From Ectocarpus siliculosus (taxonomy: Eukaryota > Sar > Phaeophyceae > Ectocarpales > Ectocarpaceae): a DNA stretch of 64,000 nucleotides. Each line of letters opens with the position of its first letter. Positions within the stretch are counted from its first letter, which is position 1. Below, piece after piece: positions 13,801-23,157 of this stretch. Made by a program: the position numbers and the translations under genes. The notes beneath the pieces are model-generated. The model made no database searches, was not told where the DNA came from, and saw only the letters and a list, made by a program, of their open reading frames with translations. Location: positions 1,327,367 through 1,391,366 of the forward strand of contig FN649737.1 of NCBI GenBank assembly GCA_000310025.1. Direction: 5' to 3'.

Positions 13801-14686
13801 GCTTCCTAGAGATCCAGCATCTGACCTATGTGCAATTGCATCGAAGCTATGTGCTCATGTCGACAAGTGCGAAGGTCACAGAGAGCGAAGGTTTTTAGAA
13901 GCGGTGCACCGCGTGTCCATCAGCAGCACCGACGACGATATCGAGTCAAACGACCCAAAAAGCATCATTGGCGAGACGTGGCAGCTGGTGGACGCGGTTC
14001 GACGGTGTCGAGATTCCAGTGGTATCCCAGAAACCATTCACGACACCCACGATGTGTCTGAGGAACTTGAGAGGACACCGGCGCAAAGGTTTCGTGATCA
14101 TGTGACACAGGATCCAAACGTCCTGGAAACCTTTCTGGCTTCGCTGGCACTCTTCTACCGGACGTTGCCTGACTGCATTTGGCGACCAATTCCAAACAGT
14201 TCCACGCTGGGCTCCATGTCAAGTGACGTTGTTGGAAATCTGGTTCACCTTGCTGCAAGGGCATGGGAACGAAACGCGAGATATTGGCAGAAGGACAAGG
14301 ATCCCGGCCAAGAACGTTGCCTCCGTTTCCCCCCTTGCGAGCCTGTACTACAGCTCATGTTGTGGGGCGCTATTTCTGTTGTCACTGCGGAGAATGTACT
14401 TCTGTCGTGTATACAAACCGCGACTAGGGGATCTACTTCGCAAACAGGTGTAATGTGTCCTGAAGCACGTTGGGATGAGACGAGCCCGTCATCTGTGATA
14501 GCCGTGGCCACAGCTGTTGTGAAGGGCTACCATAGCCTCGCTCTCGGCAAGGATTTGTGGACGGTATTCCTCGACGATCTTTTGGACGTTACGGCAGGCT
14601 CGGTACCTGCCATGGACCTTTCCAAGCCCTTCCGCTACCACCCGATGGACCTTTGCCGGCTTATTGCTCGTCTGTGCCGAACTTAG
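1940..14686 (+). CDS. CDAN1: Codanin-1 homologue, 17 exons
   Basis: Codanin-1 binds the histone chaperone ASF1 and, with CDIN1, controls its cytoplasmic pool. Exons seen: 1940-2026, 2181-2370, 2654-2781, 6865-7117, 7332-7837, 7958-8409, 8585-8772, 8952-9065, 9293-9506, 10061-10306, 10463-10690, 11004-11114, 11382-11516, 11782-11892, 12218-13113, 13398-13482, 13688-14686. All junctions are AG/GT and phases agree, giving roughly 1,650 residues (human about 1,230; the excess is linker). Matches recalled from human CDAN1 run in order: the N-terminal ILQEDVPVQDVKSWL block, VLNFLRED, an FPAL motif, LDCRLFAAGVLLGLKSLLPH, EFFYHVLLVLDSYTFNSHL, VLAKFLGLLTF, VPWMADFL, CCPYLEDVL and VEAFFHSLPGEL. The start is chosen because residues 1-29 match the human N-terminus. 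The exon 6 end could be 8365 instead of 8409. A short block at 11648-11683 also resembles the family but lacks an obvious GT donor, so it is left out. The C-terminal 330 residues are least similar. The family call is from memory, not a search. Confidence 0.82.
3278..3600 (-). mobile_element. tRNA-derived SINE, copy 1 (in intron 3)
   Basis: Read on the minus strand, the element starts at 3600 with a tRNA-like head. It has an A-box-like TAGTCTAGTTGG and a perfect B box GGTTCGAATCC, then a second A-box-like GGCCTGGGTGGGAAGCGC, and ends near 3278 in an A-rich tail (GACAAAAATAAATACAAG). It matches the copy at 37540-37854 along its whole length, including the head, the TGCATTCTTCTCGCATTAAAAATCG-type body and the CAGCGCTGATTTGAAG-type 3' end, with scattered differences. 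Confidence 0.8.
4390..5060 (+). CDS. STPR-like arginine-rich repeat exons inside intron 3
   Basis: Two exon-like blocks, about 4390-4569 and 4854-5060, are separated by a GT-AG interval (donor GTGCGT at 4570, acceptor CATACAG ending 4853). Phases join cleanly (2 then 1). The second block codes about three ~19-residue repeats of the form TPEQRAAIREREAPRRQQQ and TPQQLAANRERDAARRRRE; the first ends in similar RQRTAARRARETDGARTER. This spacing and composition resemble STPR (score-and-three-peptide-repeat) DNA-binding repeats known from silkworm FMBP-1 and from the N-termini of some Helitron-type proteins. It could be a nested gene piece, a transposon relic or alternative Codanin exons; no start or stop is placed with confidence. 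Confidence 0.35.
4780..4848. repeat. (CT)n-(CA)n compound microsatellite
   Basis: About 27 CT units run directly into about 7 CA units, ending at the acceptor of the STPR-like block. It acts as a very long polypyrimidine tract if that splice site is used. Confidence 0.95.
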
Positions 14687-15589
14687 GAATAACGATAGCT
14701 GGTACATTAGTTTAAAAGCTTTTCTCTCGTTGAATTTACAGTTCACACATTGCTTTTTGGTCTTAACCATGGCATTTACGATGCCTACGTTCAATCAGAG
14801 GGAGTAGTTTACCTCCGACTCGACATGTGAACGTGTAAATGTAGATAAGTTGCCTACCTGCCATAAAATTGAAACCCCGTTGTCCGATATATATCCATCA
14901 TTCCCCGTCTCGAGGCCAGGAGGACAAGCCTGCCAACGAGAGGTTCGGGGCACACCTCTGCCACGTGCTCCGTGATAGATTACTCCACCACCGTGTTTGG
15001 ACGGAAAAATAATTTATTTGTTCTTGTTACTCGCGCGCGCATATATATGTTTATTGTCGGGGCTTCTTTGACAATACAGTTGTGATACATAACTTTATAT
15101 ATTTGTTTGACATTGGCTTTACGAATCTCTACGCTCTAGGTGTAGTAGCACACGACGAGTGGGCACCTTCTTCGCTTTTACCTAGGATGAGAGGTCGTGC
15201 CCGTGGTTTCAACTGGGATGAGCGGTCGTGTCGTGCCCGTGGTGTGCTGTACAGCAGCATAGGGCCGTCGAAATTGTTTTGGCGTGGCACCACAGTAGTG
15301 AACGTATGTATGTAGTACAAAGTAGAAGTAACATAGTAATTACTCTGGCACACATCATCATCATCTGTCGCTGATCAGTTCACCCGCAGATGATGCGTGC
15401 GACATCGAACGCTGTAGGATGCACCAACAATAAAGCGCGCGTACGTTTTGCACGCACTCCACTGGTTTGTCGTGGTTACATGCATACATGTGCATATACT
15501 GAAGTTTGTGAGTCTTTTTATCGTCTGTGCTCTCCCCATCAAATTGAGTATTATTTGCCTATGGTCGTCAGTCTGTACCTACCACTTTC
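14687..15589. other. 3' flank of the Codanin-like gene, no gene seen
   Basis: AT-richer sequence with short alternating GC/AT stretches near 15033-15050. No exon, repeat copy or polyadenylation signal is called with confidence. Confidence 0.4.
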
Positions 15590-16362
15590 TTCGTGACCAA
15601 AACGTCGTCGTAAGGAAGGAACAAGCGGAGAGCAATACGTCTTCAGCTGCCCCCCATAGACCGCTTCCAAAGGGTGTAAGGGGAGAAGCCGTGCCCCCAA
15701 GCCCCCATGGAGAGAGTAGAGAGGAATATGTCATGCTCGCAAGTGAATGGAGACCCCCCGGAGGAAACAACAGGGGCGTACCATCACTAGTGCCAGGAGC
15801 CATTTCCAAGCTCCTAGCAGAGCTCGATCTACAATGTAGCGTCGGCAGGTCAATAAACCCCACGGGAGCCTGGACGTTCATGTAACCACAGGCAACGAAG
15901 TACGTTGAAGTGCGCAGAGGTGACTACTCTAAGCATGGAGGTGACTACTCTGAGCATGGAGGGCGTGGATTGATAGCGTCGAGGACCTAGGTGTGTCACC
16001 ACCTCTCGATTTCAATCCGCGGGTACCCGCATCGGATTCCTCCATCCGATGCCTACCTGGTGATTCTGATCACCACCAAGTGTGAGAAAGAGATCTATGC
16101 TATTGCCACTACTGTGCCTGAGTGTATAACTGCCTATGTGCCTAATCGTGAACTAACTGCTGTGACCGCAGACCTAACGGAGTGGAGATTGGATAGCGAT
16201 TACTGCGCTAACCTGCCTGCTTTGCCTGACATCGAAATCACAGTATACAGGTAAGCCAGATGGTCTGATGACATAAAACCTGAGAGCGTGCGTATCTCTG
16301 TAGACTACCGTAATATCCTCTGAATTGTCCCCGGGGGGACATGTATTTTTTTGCCCACACCG

Positions 16363-16802
16363 ATATCCCCGGGGCTATCTCTACGGCAGGGGGGACATCT
16401 TAGAAAAAAAAAAAACACCCCGGGGACAGATTGCCCCGGGGAGATTTACGGAAAACACACACACATGAGATCAATTGAACAATACTAGGTACTCTGTTGA
16501 ACGTAAATGGCTTCGGCTTGGTTGGGTACGACTGACTGATTGAATTATGGTTCGGTTGCACCGATTTCAAGGAACGATGTTTGTGCCATCATGCCACATT
16601 ATTGCTGAAACACGCGGACGGAGCCCGTGAACCTCGGACCTTATTCCGACGGCATTCAACAAAACACACACACCGATTTCCATGCACTCCTCCCCCGGGG
16701 AGGCGATTTTTATGCGCAGAAAAATATGTCCCCGGGGATATGTATCTCTACGGTAGGGGGGATATCTTCAAAAAAAGCAACAAAAAAAATATCCCCGGGA
16801 TA
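16363..16802. repeat. paired CCCCGGGG-bounded subrepeats
   Basis: Two related blocks, 16363-16433 and about 16728-16802, share the order ATCCCCGGGG, a TATCTCTACGG(C/T)AGGGGGG core, an A-rich stretch and a closing CCCCGGGG-like sequence. They lie inside the TIR element and look like subterminal repeats of it or small nested MITEs. Confidence 0.6.
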
Positions 16803-16835
16803 ATTCAGCGTTTTTGTACCCATTTCGGCCAAATT

Positions 16836-17510
16836 GGGGGGGGGGGGGGGGTGTACTCATAGTCGTGCATGCCGTAGTCGTTTGACCATTGACCTCGCAT
16901 CCCTACAAAGCCGGGACGGAGCACGCCGGGTTCTCACCGGACCAGGCTCTCACATCACCAAGCGCGAAGCGCCGTGAGGTATTTGGCGAGTCGCATGAAG
17001 GGTGAGCTGCATCCTGCTAAGGGTGTTCGGCATCTTGTGCTTACTTCCTTGCGTACGGATGACAGCTACGTATGACTTAGTTTATTTTCTGGTGCTTTCA
17101 CTTCCATTGACAGTTGTAAGCACTGTGTAACTGCCTCGAGGAAGCTTGACCATTTTAACACAACGTGGTGCGATCATCCCCCGTTGCGCGGAGTGAGGGT
17201 TCTCGACCCCGCACAACATGATCTACTCGACCACCATTTTGGTTACCGCCAAAAAAAAAAACCGAGGTAAAAAAAAAAACGGTAACCTGGTTGCCGAGTT
17301 CACGAAGTGAATTGGCTTGTTTTACAACGTCGTTGCCAAGCGACGAAAACCCAATCCCGATGGCAAACCACCGAGTGGGGGGCTTGTTTTACAACGTCGT
17401 TGCCAAGCGACGAAAACCCAACCCCGATGGCAAACACCGGGGGGGGCGGCTTGTTTTACAACGTCGTTGCCAAGCGACGAAAACCCAAACCCCGATGGCA
17501 AACGAGGGGG
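16836..17510 (-). mobile_element. C-tailed retroposon, copy 1
   Basis: On the minus strand the unit begins with about three ~65-bp tandem units (17312-17510) containing GTTGCCAAGCGACGAAAACC, passes through a conserved body, and ends in GCATGCACGACTATGAGTAC followed by a long C run (G run at 16836-16852 on the plus strand). It matches 35045-35665 over its length and 39658-39970 over its 3' half. No protein is encoded. Confidence 0.7.
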
Positions 17511-18110
17511 GAGGGGGGGGGGGGGGGGGGGACAATTTTTGGGGGGGGGGAAATTTAAAGAAATTTAGGGGGCCCTGAAAAAAACCGGCCCCCCCCCAAA
17601 AACGGCACAAGGGAAACCGACCGCGGGGGGGGAGGGCCAAAAAGGGGGGATTTAAAAAAAATTTTGCCAGAATAACCCCATTTCCAAATTTGGGGCCCCC
17701 CCCCACCCCCCCTTTAAAGTTTCAAATTTAATTGGGACCCCGCTGAAACTTTTCCGGCCAATGGGGGGCCCCCCAGGAAAGATTTAAAGGGGCCCAATTC
17801 CCCCAAAAGGGGGGGGAAAAAAAATTCCCGGGGGGGGGTTTTAAAAAGCGGGGGCGGGAAAAACCCGGGGGTACCCCAAATAAAAGCCTTTGAGGAAAAC
17901 CCCCTTTTTCCCGGGGGGGGAAAAAACAAAAAGCCCCCCCCCAATCCCCTTTCCCAAAATTTCCCCCCCCTAAAGGGGNNNNNNNNNNNNNNNNNNNNNN
18001 NNNNNNNNNNNNNNNNNNNNNNNNNNNNNNNNNNNNNNNNNNNNNNNNNNNNNNNNNNNNNNNNNNNNNNNNNNNNNNGGGGGGGGGGGGGGGGGGGGGG
18101 ACAATTCATG
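17505..18110. other. low-quality poly-G/poly-A block with 100-base assembly gap
   Basis: The sequence is dominated by runs of G, C, A and T in doublet patterns (GGGCCC, AAATTT) that look like homopolymer-inflated or error-laden reads rather than biology. N bases fill 17979-18078. Reading frames here should be disregarded. Confidence 0.85.
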
Positions 18111-18182
18111 GGGGGGGGACAATTCAGAGGACATTACGGTAGCCATGAATAGACCGAGCCCTACCCTAATACTGCTACATGG

Positions 18183-19399
18183 TACACGTACGTCGAGCGC
18201 GTAGGCCTAACAAGTGGTAGTTTAACGATACTTTGCCATGATTACTCACATCTCGAATCTTGCGTCTCCGCGCATCAGCCTCTTGAAGTTTCGAATTTGA
18301 TTGCGTACGCAGCTGAACAGTGTTGACATCTACTTGTATCTCAACCCCCACCCTACTCACGTTGCAATACAATGCACCACGAGTGACACCTAAGGGTGGG
18401 TCTTAACGAAGAAATCAGATCTCAAAAATCATATTTAGTATCTCTACGGTTCAGCGAATGCAGCACACACACGGTTCATGCTTTCCAGGCTTGCGTGTGC
18501 AGTGTGGTGATAAGACCGCAAGATCCACAGAACTCTCTTGTTGATTGGCTGAAAAGTTATTCCACCGGTCGAATCTTTAGGACTTAAAAACAGGACGACC
18601 CAAGCTAAATCAGGTTTTGAAAAAAGGTGAAATGATTTAATCGAATCCCGATTTGGGTGAACCGCGACCATAGTTGCGGGACCACCGTCTACTCGCATGC
18701 ACGACGCGTGCCCACCTATCCCCATCCACACGAATACCACCCACCGCCGAGCACAGAGGAGAGAGAGAGCACAAAAAGCCAACCCAAAGGGAGGGTACAC
18801 TGCGCATCGTTGTTGCACGTGACTGCCGCCGAAAAACAACATGTGTAGGGTGTGTTGGAGTTGAAAACTAGACTGGAATCGTGACTGTAGAGGAAGAAAA
18901 CGAACTGCAAAACGATTGTGAACCATCCTGTGCGAAGCCTCGAACGAGTATTTGATCTGCTGGGTGACATGTAGACACGGGGGTGACATGTAGACACGCC
19001 GTGACGACTGGCCGAGGCAACCACCGCCCAACCAATTCGGTTCGAAGAATACCCGAACATCGAGACGACAGATTGATGATTTCAATGGTTTCAACATGCA
19101 CTCGAGACACTGTAGGACGATGAGGTAGAAACGCCCCACACCGAGAGACGACTACTCGTATGACGTAGGATGATGAGGGCGATCACGACCACTAACCCTA
19201 ACTCCTTTCCTTTGAGATTGACCTGCGGCCTGTACCAAATATGACATCTTAGTTGTCCACAGAAGACCCACATCCAGACGTATCGGCTGACCCGGTCGAT
19301 GACTAGCCACAACTAGTACTTCCACGTACGAGGCTCCCTGCATCTTCACCTACCGACCGGATGGACCTCGATACCAGACTTACGGACTGCGGCTTCGTC
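18183..19399. other. no feature recognised
   Basis: Open frames occur on the minus strand (for example 18444-19139), but they lack similarity, domain motifs or splice context. A 17-bp direct duplication (GGGTGACATGTAGACAC) lies near 18960-18998. Confidence 0.35.
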
Positions 19400-22230
19400 G
19401 ATGTCTCCAACCTGAACCAGCATCCTGGACAAACAGTTCACTAACCGGGGGCAGCCCAATCTGCCCACCATGGTGGAGTGCACCACTTGCCTTCACCACC
19501 TTCCCCTGTTCTACCGCACGGAACGGGGGTTGTTCTCCACCCCCACCAGCAGGGAGGGGCTCGCGGTGGCCTGCAGCAGCCGCCGCCGCCGTCGCCTCCG
19601 TCACTCCCTCGCTGCAGAGCGGCGCCCCACCCAATGCGCCACCTCAGCAGAGAGGTGCTTCCCAGCCGCTGGGCTCCTACTCGCCACAGGTGCATCTTCA
19701 TCAGCAGCAACCGTACCACCACTACGGGCAGCAGCGGCACCAACACCCGCCGCCGCCCCACCATCGCCAAAGAGGGACACACCATACATGAGGAACGCGG
19801 GAATCGCCGCGCGGATCGTCACGCGAGCCCATCCATATCGCGCCGACTACCGCGGTGAGGCTCAGCCGCTGGCCGTTCGGTTCGCCGGTTCGATACCAAC
19901 CGCAATGGCCGTGCGCGGACCGATGACTTGCCTACGACAGCGCTGGTGGGCACGTCACACGAACGGGAAGCTCCCCGACACTACCGGCCGGAGCCACCAG
20001 CGAAAGGAACATTCGCCGCCTTCGTGGAAAAGGGGGCCTGCTCCCGAGGCTAGGACCCACAGACCCCGCTCCCGATTCGGTGGGCAGTATAATCCAGAAG
20101 TGCATCATGAACAGCCAGCCGGGTGTGCTTCCACCACGCTTTGGGCTGCACGTGTAGCGTCCCTACTCCCATGCCGAGGACATCACTCCGTTTGGCTCTG
20201 ACCAGAGTGCCCACACCACCGCAACAGCTCCGGGGGGAACAGACGAGAACCTGCTCCATGAAGCACCGGAGATGTTGTCCGCACTCACCAGGGCCGATCC
20301 GCCCCGGATACAGAGACCGCGGAAATGGCGACCTCAGCGGATCCGCAGGATGCCGAGGCGTGCTGGTGCGCTTGGGGGACGGTCATTCCGCTGATCAGCC
20401 GGGGAGATCTACGCGTGAGCATCGCGGGCGGGAGTTGGCGGTCGGCACGTCTCGGGACTCACAGGCCACAGCTCCCACTGCTGCTCTTTCGGGGTCCAAA
20501 GGATCCCATCAATCATGGGTCAAGGCTTGCCTGTGGAACCCCATCTAGCGCAAGGGGGGCTATACTGTTACAGTCTTGCTGGATACCGGAGCCGGAGAAG
20601 GAAACTATGCTTCGGCCAGGTTCATCTGCGCTGTGCAACACCACGTGTTCGGCGACAAGGGCATCATCTTCAAAAAGGGCGAGGGCTCCTTCACGTAGCC
20701 AACCCTAACCCTGCCAAGGACGCGATACCACCGATGTCGGTTGTCTGGACGGCTATCCTACCGCAGACAGCTGAGTTTCCGCCTGTGGATCGCGTCTTTC
20801 GTGCCCGAGTACGTGTCGTGGCTGGCCTTCTTTTTGGACTGAGCTCAGGAGTGGCCTACATGCGCCACTACAACAGCGTTCTTGTCTTCGAGGGTAGACT
20901 CATCCAAACCATCGGGGACACTCCTAGAGTTCCCCTCGGTGGAACATCATCGGAGTGCTCAACCGTGGAGAAGCAAGCGAACTACCTGCACCCTGCTGGT
21001 AACACGTGAGTGTCCATGACTCCTGGTTGGAAGGCCGCCCACTTCGCTACGCGATTCGGGCGTGTGCGCGACCAGGAGACAGGATCGACGTCGACCGGGG
21101 CGGATGTTGATTGCGCGACCTGCGGACCACCGGCTCGAGACGGCTTCTGGCGTGCATCGCAGCAGGAGGAGATACGGGTACTGAACCCCTGGAGGCCGCT
21201 TTCCTGGCGGCGCTCGACCGGGGTTCTACCGCGTGGGAGGACACCACCTCGCTCAAGTGGCCGGTGTACTTTGTCCACAAACAGGTGGTCACGGGAAGCG
21301 TGAGTGTCGAAATAGACGCACTCATGCACGGTCCTCCGCCGTTTTCGGCGCAGTTGTTGGTCGTGCTTCCCTGGCGACCATTCGATCCTGGGGAAGGGTT
21401 GACATCGGGGTGGCCAGGGGAGTACAATGGTGGACCCCGGGGACATCCCCTAAAGTCAAACTCACCGACCACACGAACTCTACCCCATCGATGTGGATCC
21501 CGGGATATGACCGGTAGGGTTAGGACTCGTGAGTCCGTAAACCTCACGCTCACGCTCGGAGAAATCCCACTGGGGGTCAACCTCCACCCATGCGATATGC
21601 ACGAGACGTCCGTTATGATTCCCCTGGAAGATAAGACAGAGTCAAGATAGCTTGCCCATGAGGGCACTGATCGCCAGGGCATCACGGGAGTCCGGGGGCT
21701 GGTGCCATTGTTCGAAGTACTGTCCCGAAGGCTACCTTTACCCGACCCGACGAGCTTGGCAAAATCCAGGCCACCAGCGAGCACTCTAATGATGTCGCCA
21801 AATGCCGGAAGTCGTGCAAGTTTTTGGAGCATTTCTGGACCTTCACCAGGTCATCGACCCGGTATCACGACACGTCCCTCTTGACGGAGGTGTTCAAGGA
21901 GTACAAGAACTACGCTGCGAGCGTGGGGGTGGCCAGGAACCAACTCGAGAATTCGCTGAAGAAGAAGGGGCACGGCGGAAAGGTTGCTAAGGGGAGGGCA
22001 CCGTACATGTCACTGGACGAGTTGGCACACCGCCTTGACATGATCAATACTGTGGTCGGGCGCAACTCGTGCGGGGCCATCATGGAGGCGGCGGCCATCA
22101 TAGAGGCGGTCGGAGAAGTTGGGATAACGATGTACCAAGATGTGCTCCTGGTGGACCCAAACACTCGGCTACACGTCCAACGAGGACAGTACCCTGTAGG
22201 CTACATGGAAAACGGGTCCGTATAATATGC
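19400..22230 (+). mobile_element. fossil LTR-retroelement fragment (Gag/protease side)
   Basis: A proline- and glutamine-rich Gag-like stretch (about 19470-20200) is followed by an aspartic-protease motif, VLLDTGAGEGNYAS, at about 20560-20620. Past it are further coding-like stretches up to 22225 with no clear family match. No LTRs are identified at either side. The region is broken in several places and reads as an old, decayed retroelement. It may belong to the same family as the integrase remnant at 45.6-46.5 kb. Confidence 0.55.
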
Positions 22231-22884
22231 TTCACATATCATGCATGTCCCTTGGCAATGTCGCTTCTCCGTACGTTGCTGGCTTGTTTTGCGTGTATAC
22301 ATGGTGTTGACCATAGAGTTGTGTTGAACACTTGAGTAACGAAGTCACCGTACACTTAACTGGTAAGACGCACCCCTTTCAAATGTCCTCGATAGATCCA
22401 TTCGAAGGCCTGCCAGACGATACGAAGATCCCTGTCGTGCGTGCGCGTGTCATTCGATCGCTGGGTATCGCACGCTTGGGTCGCCGCCAAATGGCTTTGG
22501 GGTCTTGTCGTGGCGCTCTTCTTGGGGGGCCGTCGTAGTAGGCATCGTGGAAGTGGAGCATGTCCTCTGGAAGAGTTGCTTGGCGGCCGCCGATCTCTTG
22601 TTAGCGCTGCCTGTAGTAGAATCGGTTTTCGCGTACAGAATGGGCACCCACGGCGCTCGTGGCGAATAGGGTCAGAACGGAAGTCAACATGAAACACCCG
22701 CGGACGTCGTTACAGTCTTTGCATGACCTCAAAGGCCTTCTAGGCCGTAAACCAGGGCTATAGCGTGGTCCACCCGGTTCATCCAGTCCAATACTAACTT
22801 CAAGACACGCGCCTGGTTCCGTCTTGATTCGCCCTGATCCCAGCCATTTTAGCTGCATTTCTAGTATGGACGTATTTTTATACA
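22231..22884. other. no feature recognised
   Basis: Unique-looking sequence between the fossil retroelement and the left LTR of gypsy copy A. No exon or repeat copy is seen. Confidence 0.35.
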
Positions 22885-23157
22885 TGTAGACACGCCTGAA
22901 GTCAGGCAGGGCCTAGGACCAGTATCCTCCCCCCGTGGCCTCGGGGGGCTGGTGAATTCACCTCCTTGGTGATGGTAAACACAGTGTATTATTATTGCAC
23001 ACGAGTCTCGTTTCTCTCTCTCCATCTCTATCTCTCTCCTGCCAACATGCCAACCAGGCAGATAGACACCCCAATCTACCATATCTTTGACATGCATACA
23101 TGTCCAACGGCAGCTTCCCACCGTGAACTACTGCTACCCAGGTGCGCTGCGTCCACA
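22885..23157 (-). repeat. LTR of gypsy copy A (3' LTR)
   Basis: 273 bp; read on the minus strand it begins TGTGGACGCAGCGCACC and ends GGCGTGTCTACA, so it has the usual TG...CA ends. It differs from the partner at 27504-27776 by roughly ten bases by eye. Confidence 0.9.

Larger units (their letters stand above)
16308..18139. mobile_element. TIR DNA transposon (MITE-like) flanked by TA
   Basis: The ends are 25-bp inverted repeats with one mismatch, starting CCGTAATATCCTCTGAATTG at 16308 and its complement ending at 18139. Both sides carry the dinucleotide TA (16306-16307 and 18140-18141). The paralogous repeat at 38.6 kb reads straight through with a single TA at 38665-38666, which is an empty site. 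TA duplication plus TIRs points to the Tc1/mariner group or a related MITE. No transposase is visible. The interior contains CCCCGGGG-bounded subunits, a copy of the C-tailed retroposon, and the poly-G/gap zone. Confidence 0.8.
15590..18182 (+). repeat. dispersed repeat family X, copy 1, split by a transposon
   Basis: Positions 15838-16307 and 18140-18182 together match, in reverse complement, 38622-39125. Landmarks are GTAGCGTCGGCAGGTC, the block around GGATTCCTCCATCCGATGCC, and CCTGAGAGCGTGCGTATCTC. The 5' portion (15650-15840) is weakly similar to 33800-33960. This copy has a tandem 20-bp duplication (GGTGACTACTCTRAGCATGG) at about 15921-15960 that is single in the other copy. The nature of the parent element is unknown; no coding part is visible. 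Confidence 0.7.

Noticed and set aside
17291-17578. overlapping glycine-rich frames and a CRISPR-like look of the ~65-bp units
   Set aside because: The units are adjacent tandem repeats without unique spacers and belong to a retroposon; the poly-G part is assembly noise.
18444-19139. 231-residue minus-strand frame
   Set aside because: No recognisable domain, no splice partners, cysteine- and histidine-rich composition typical of chance frames.
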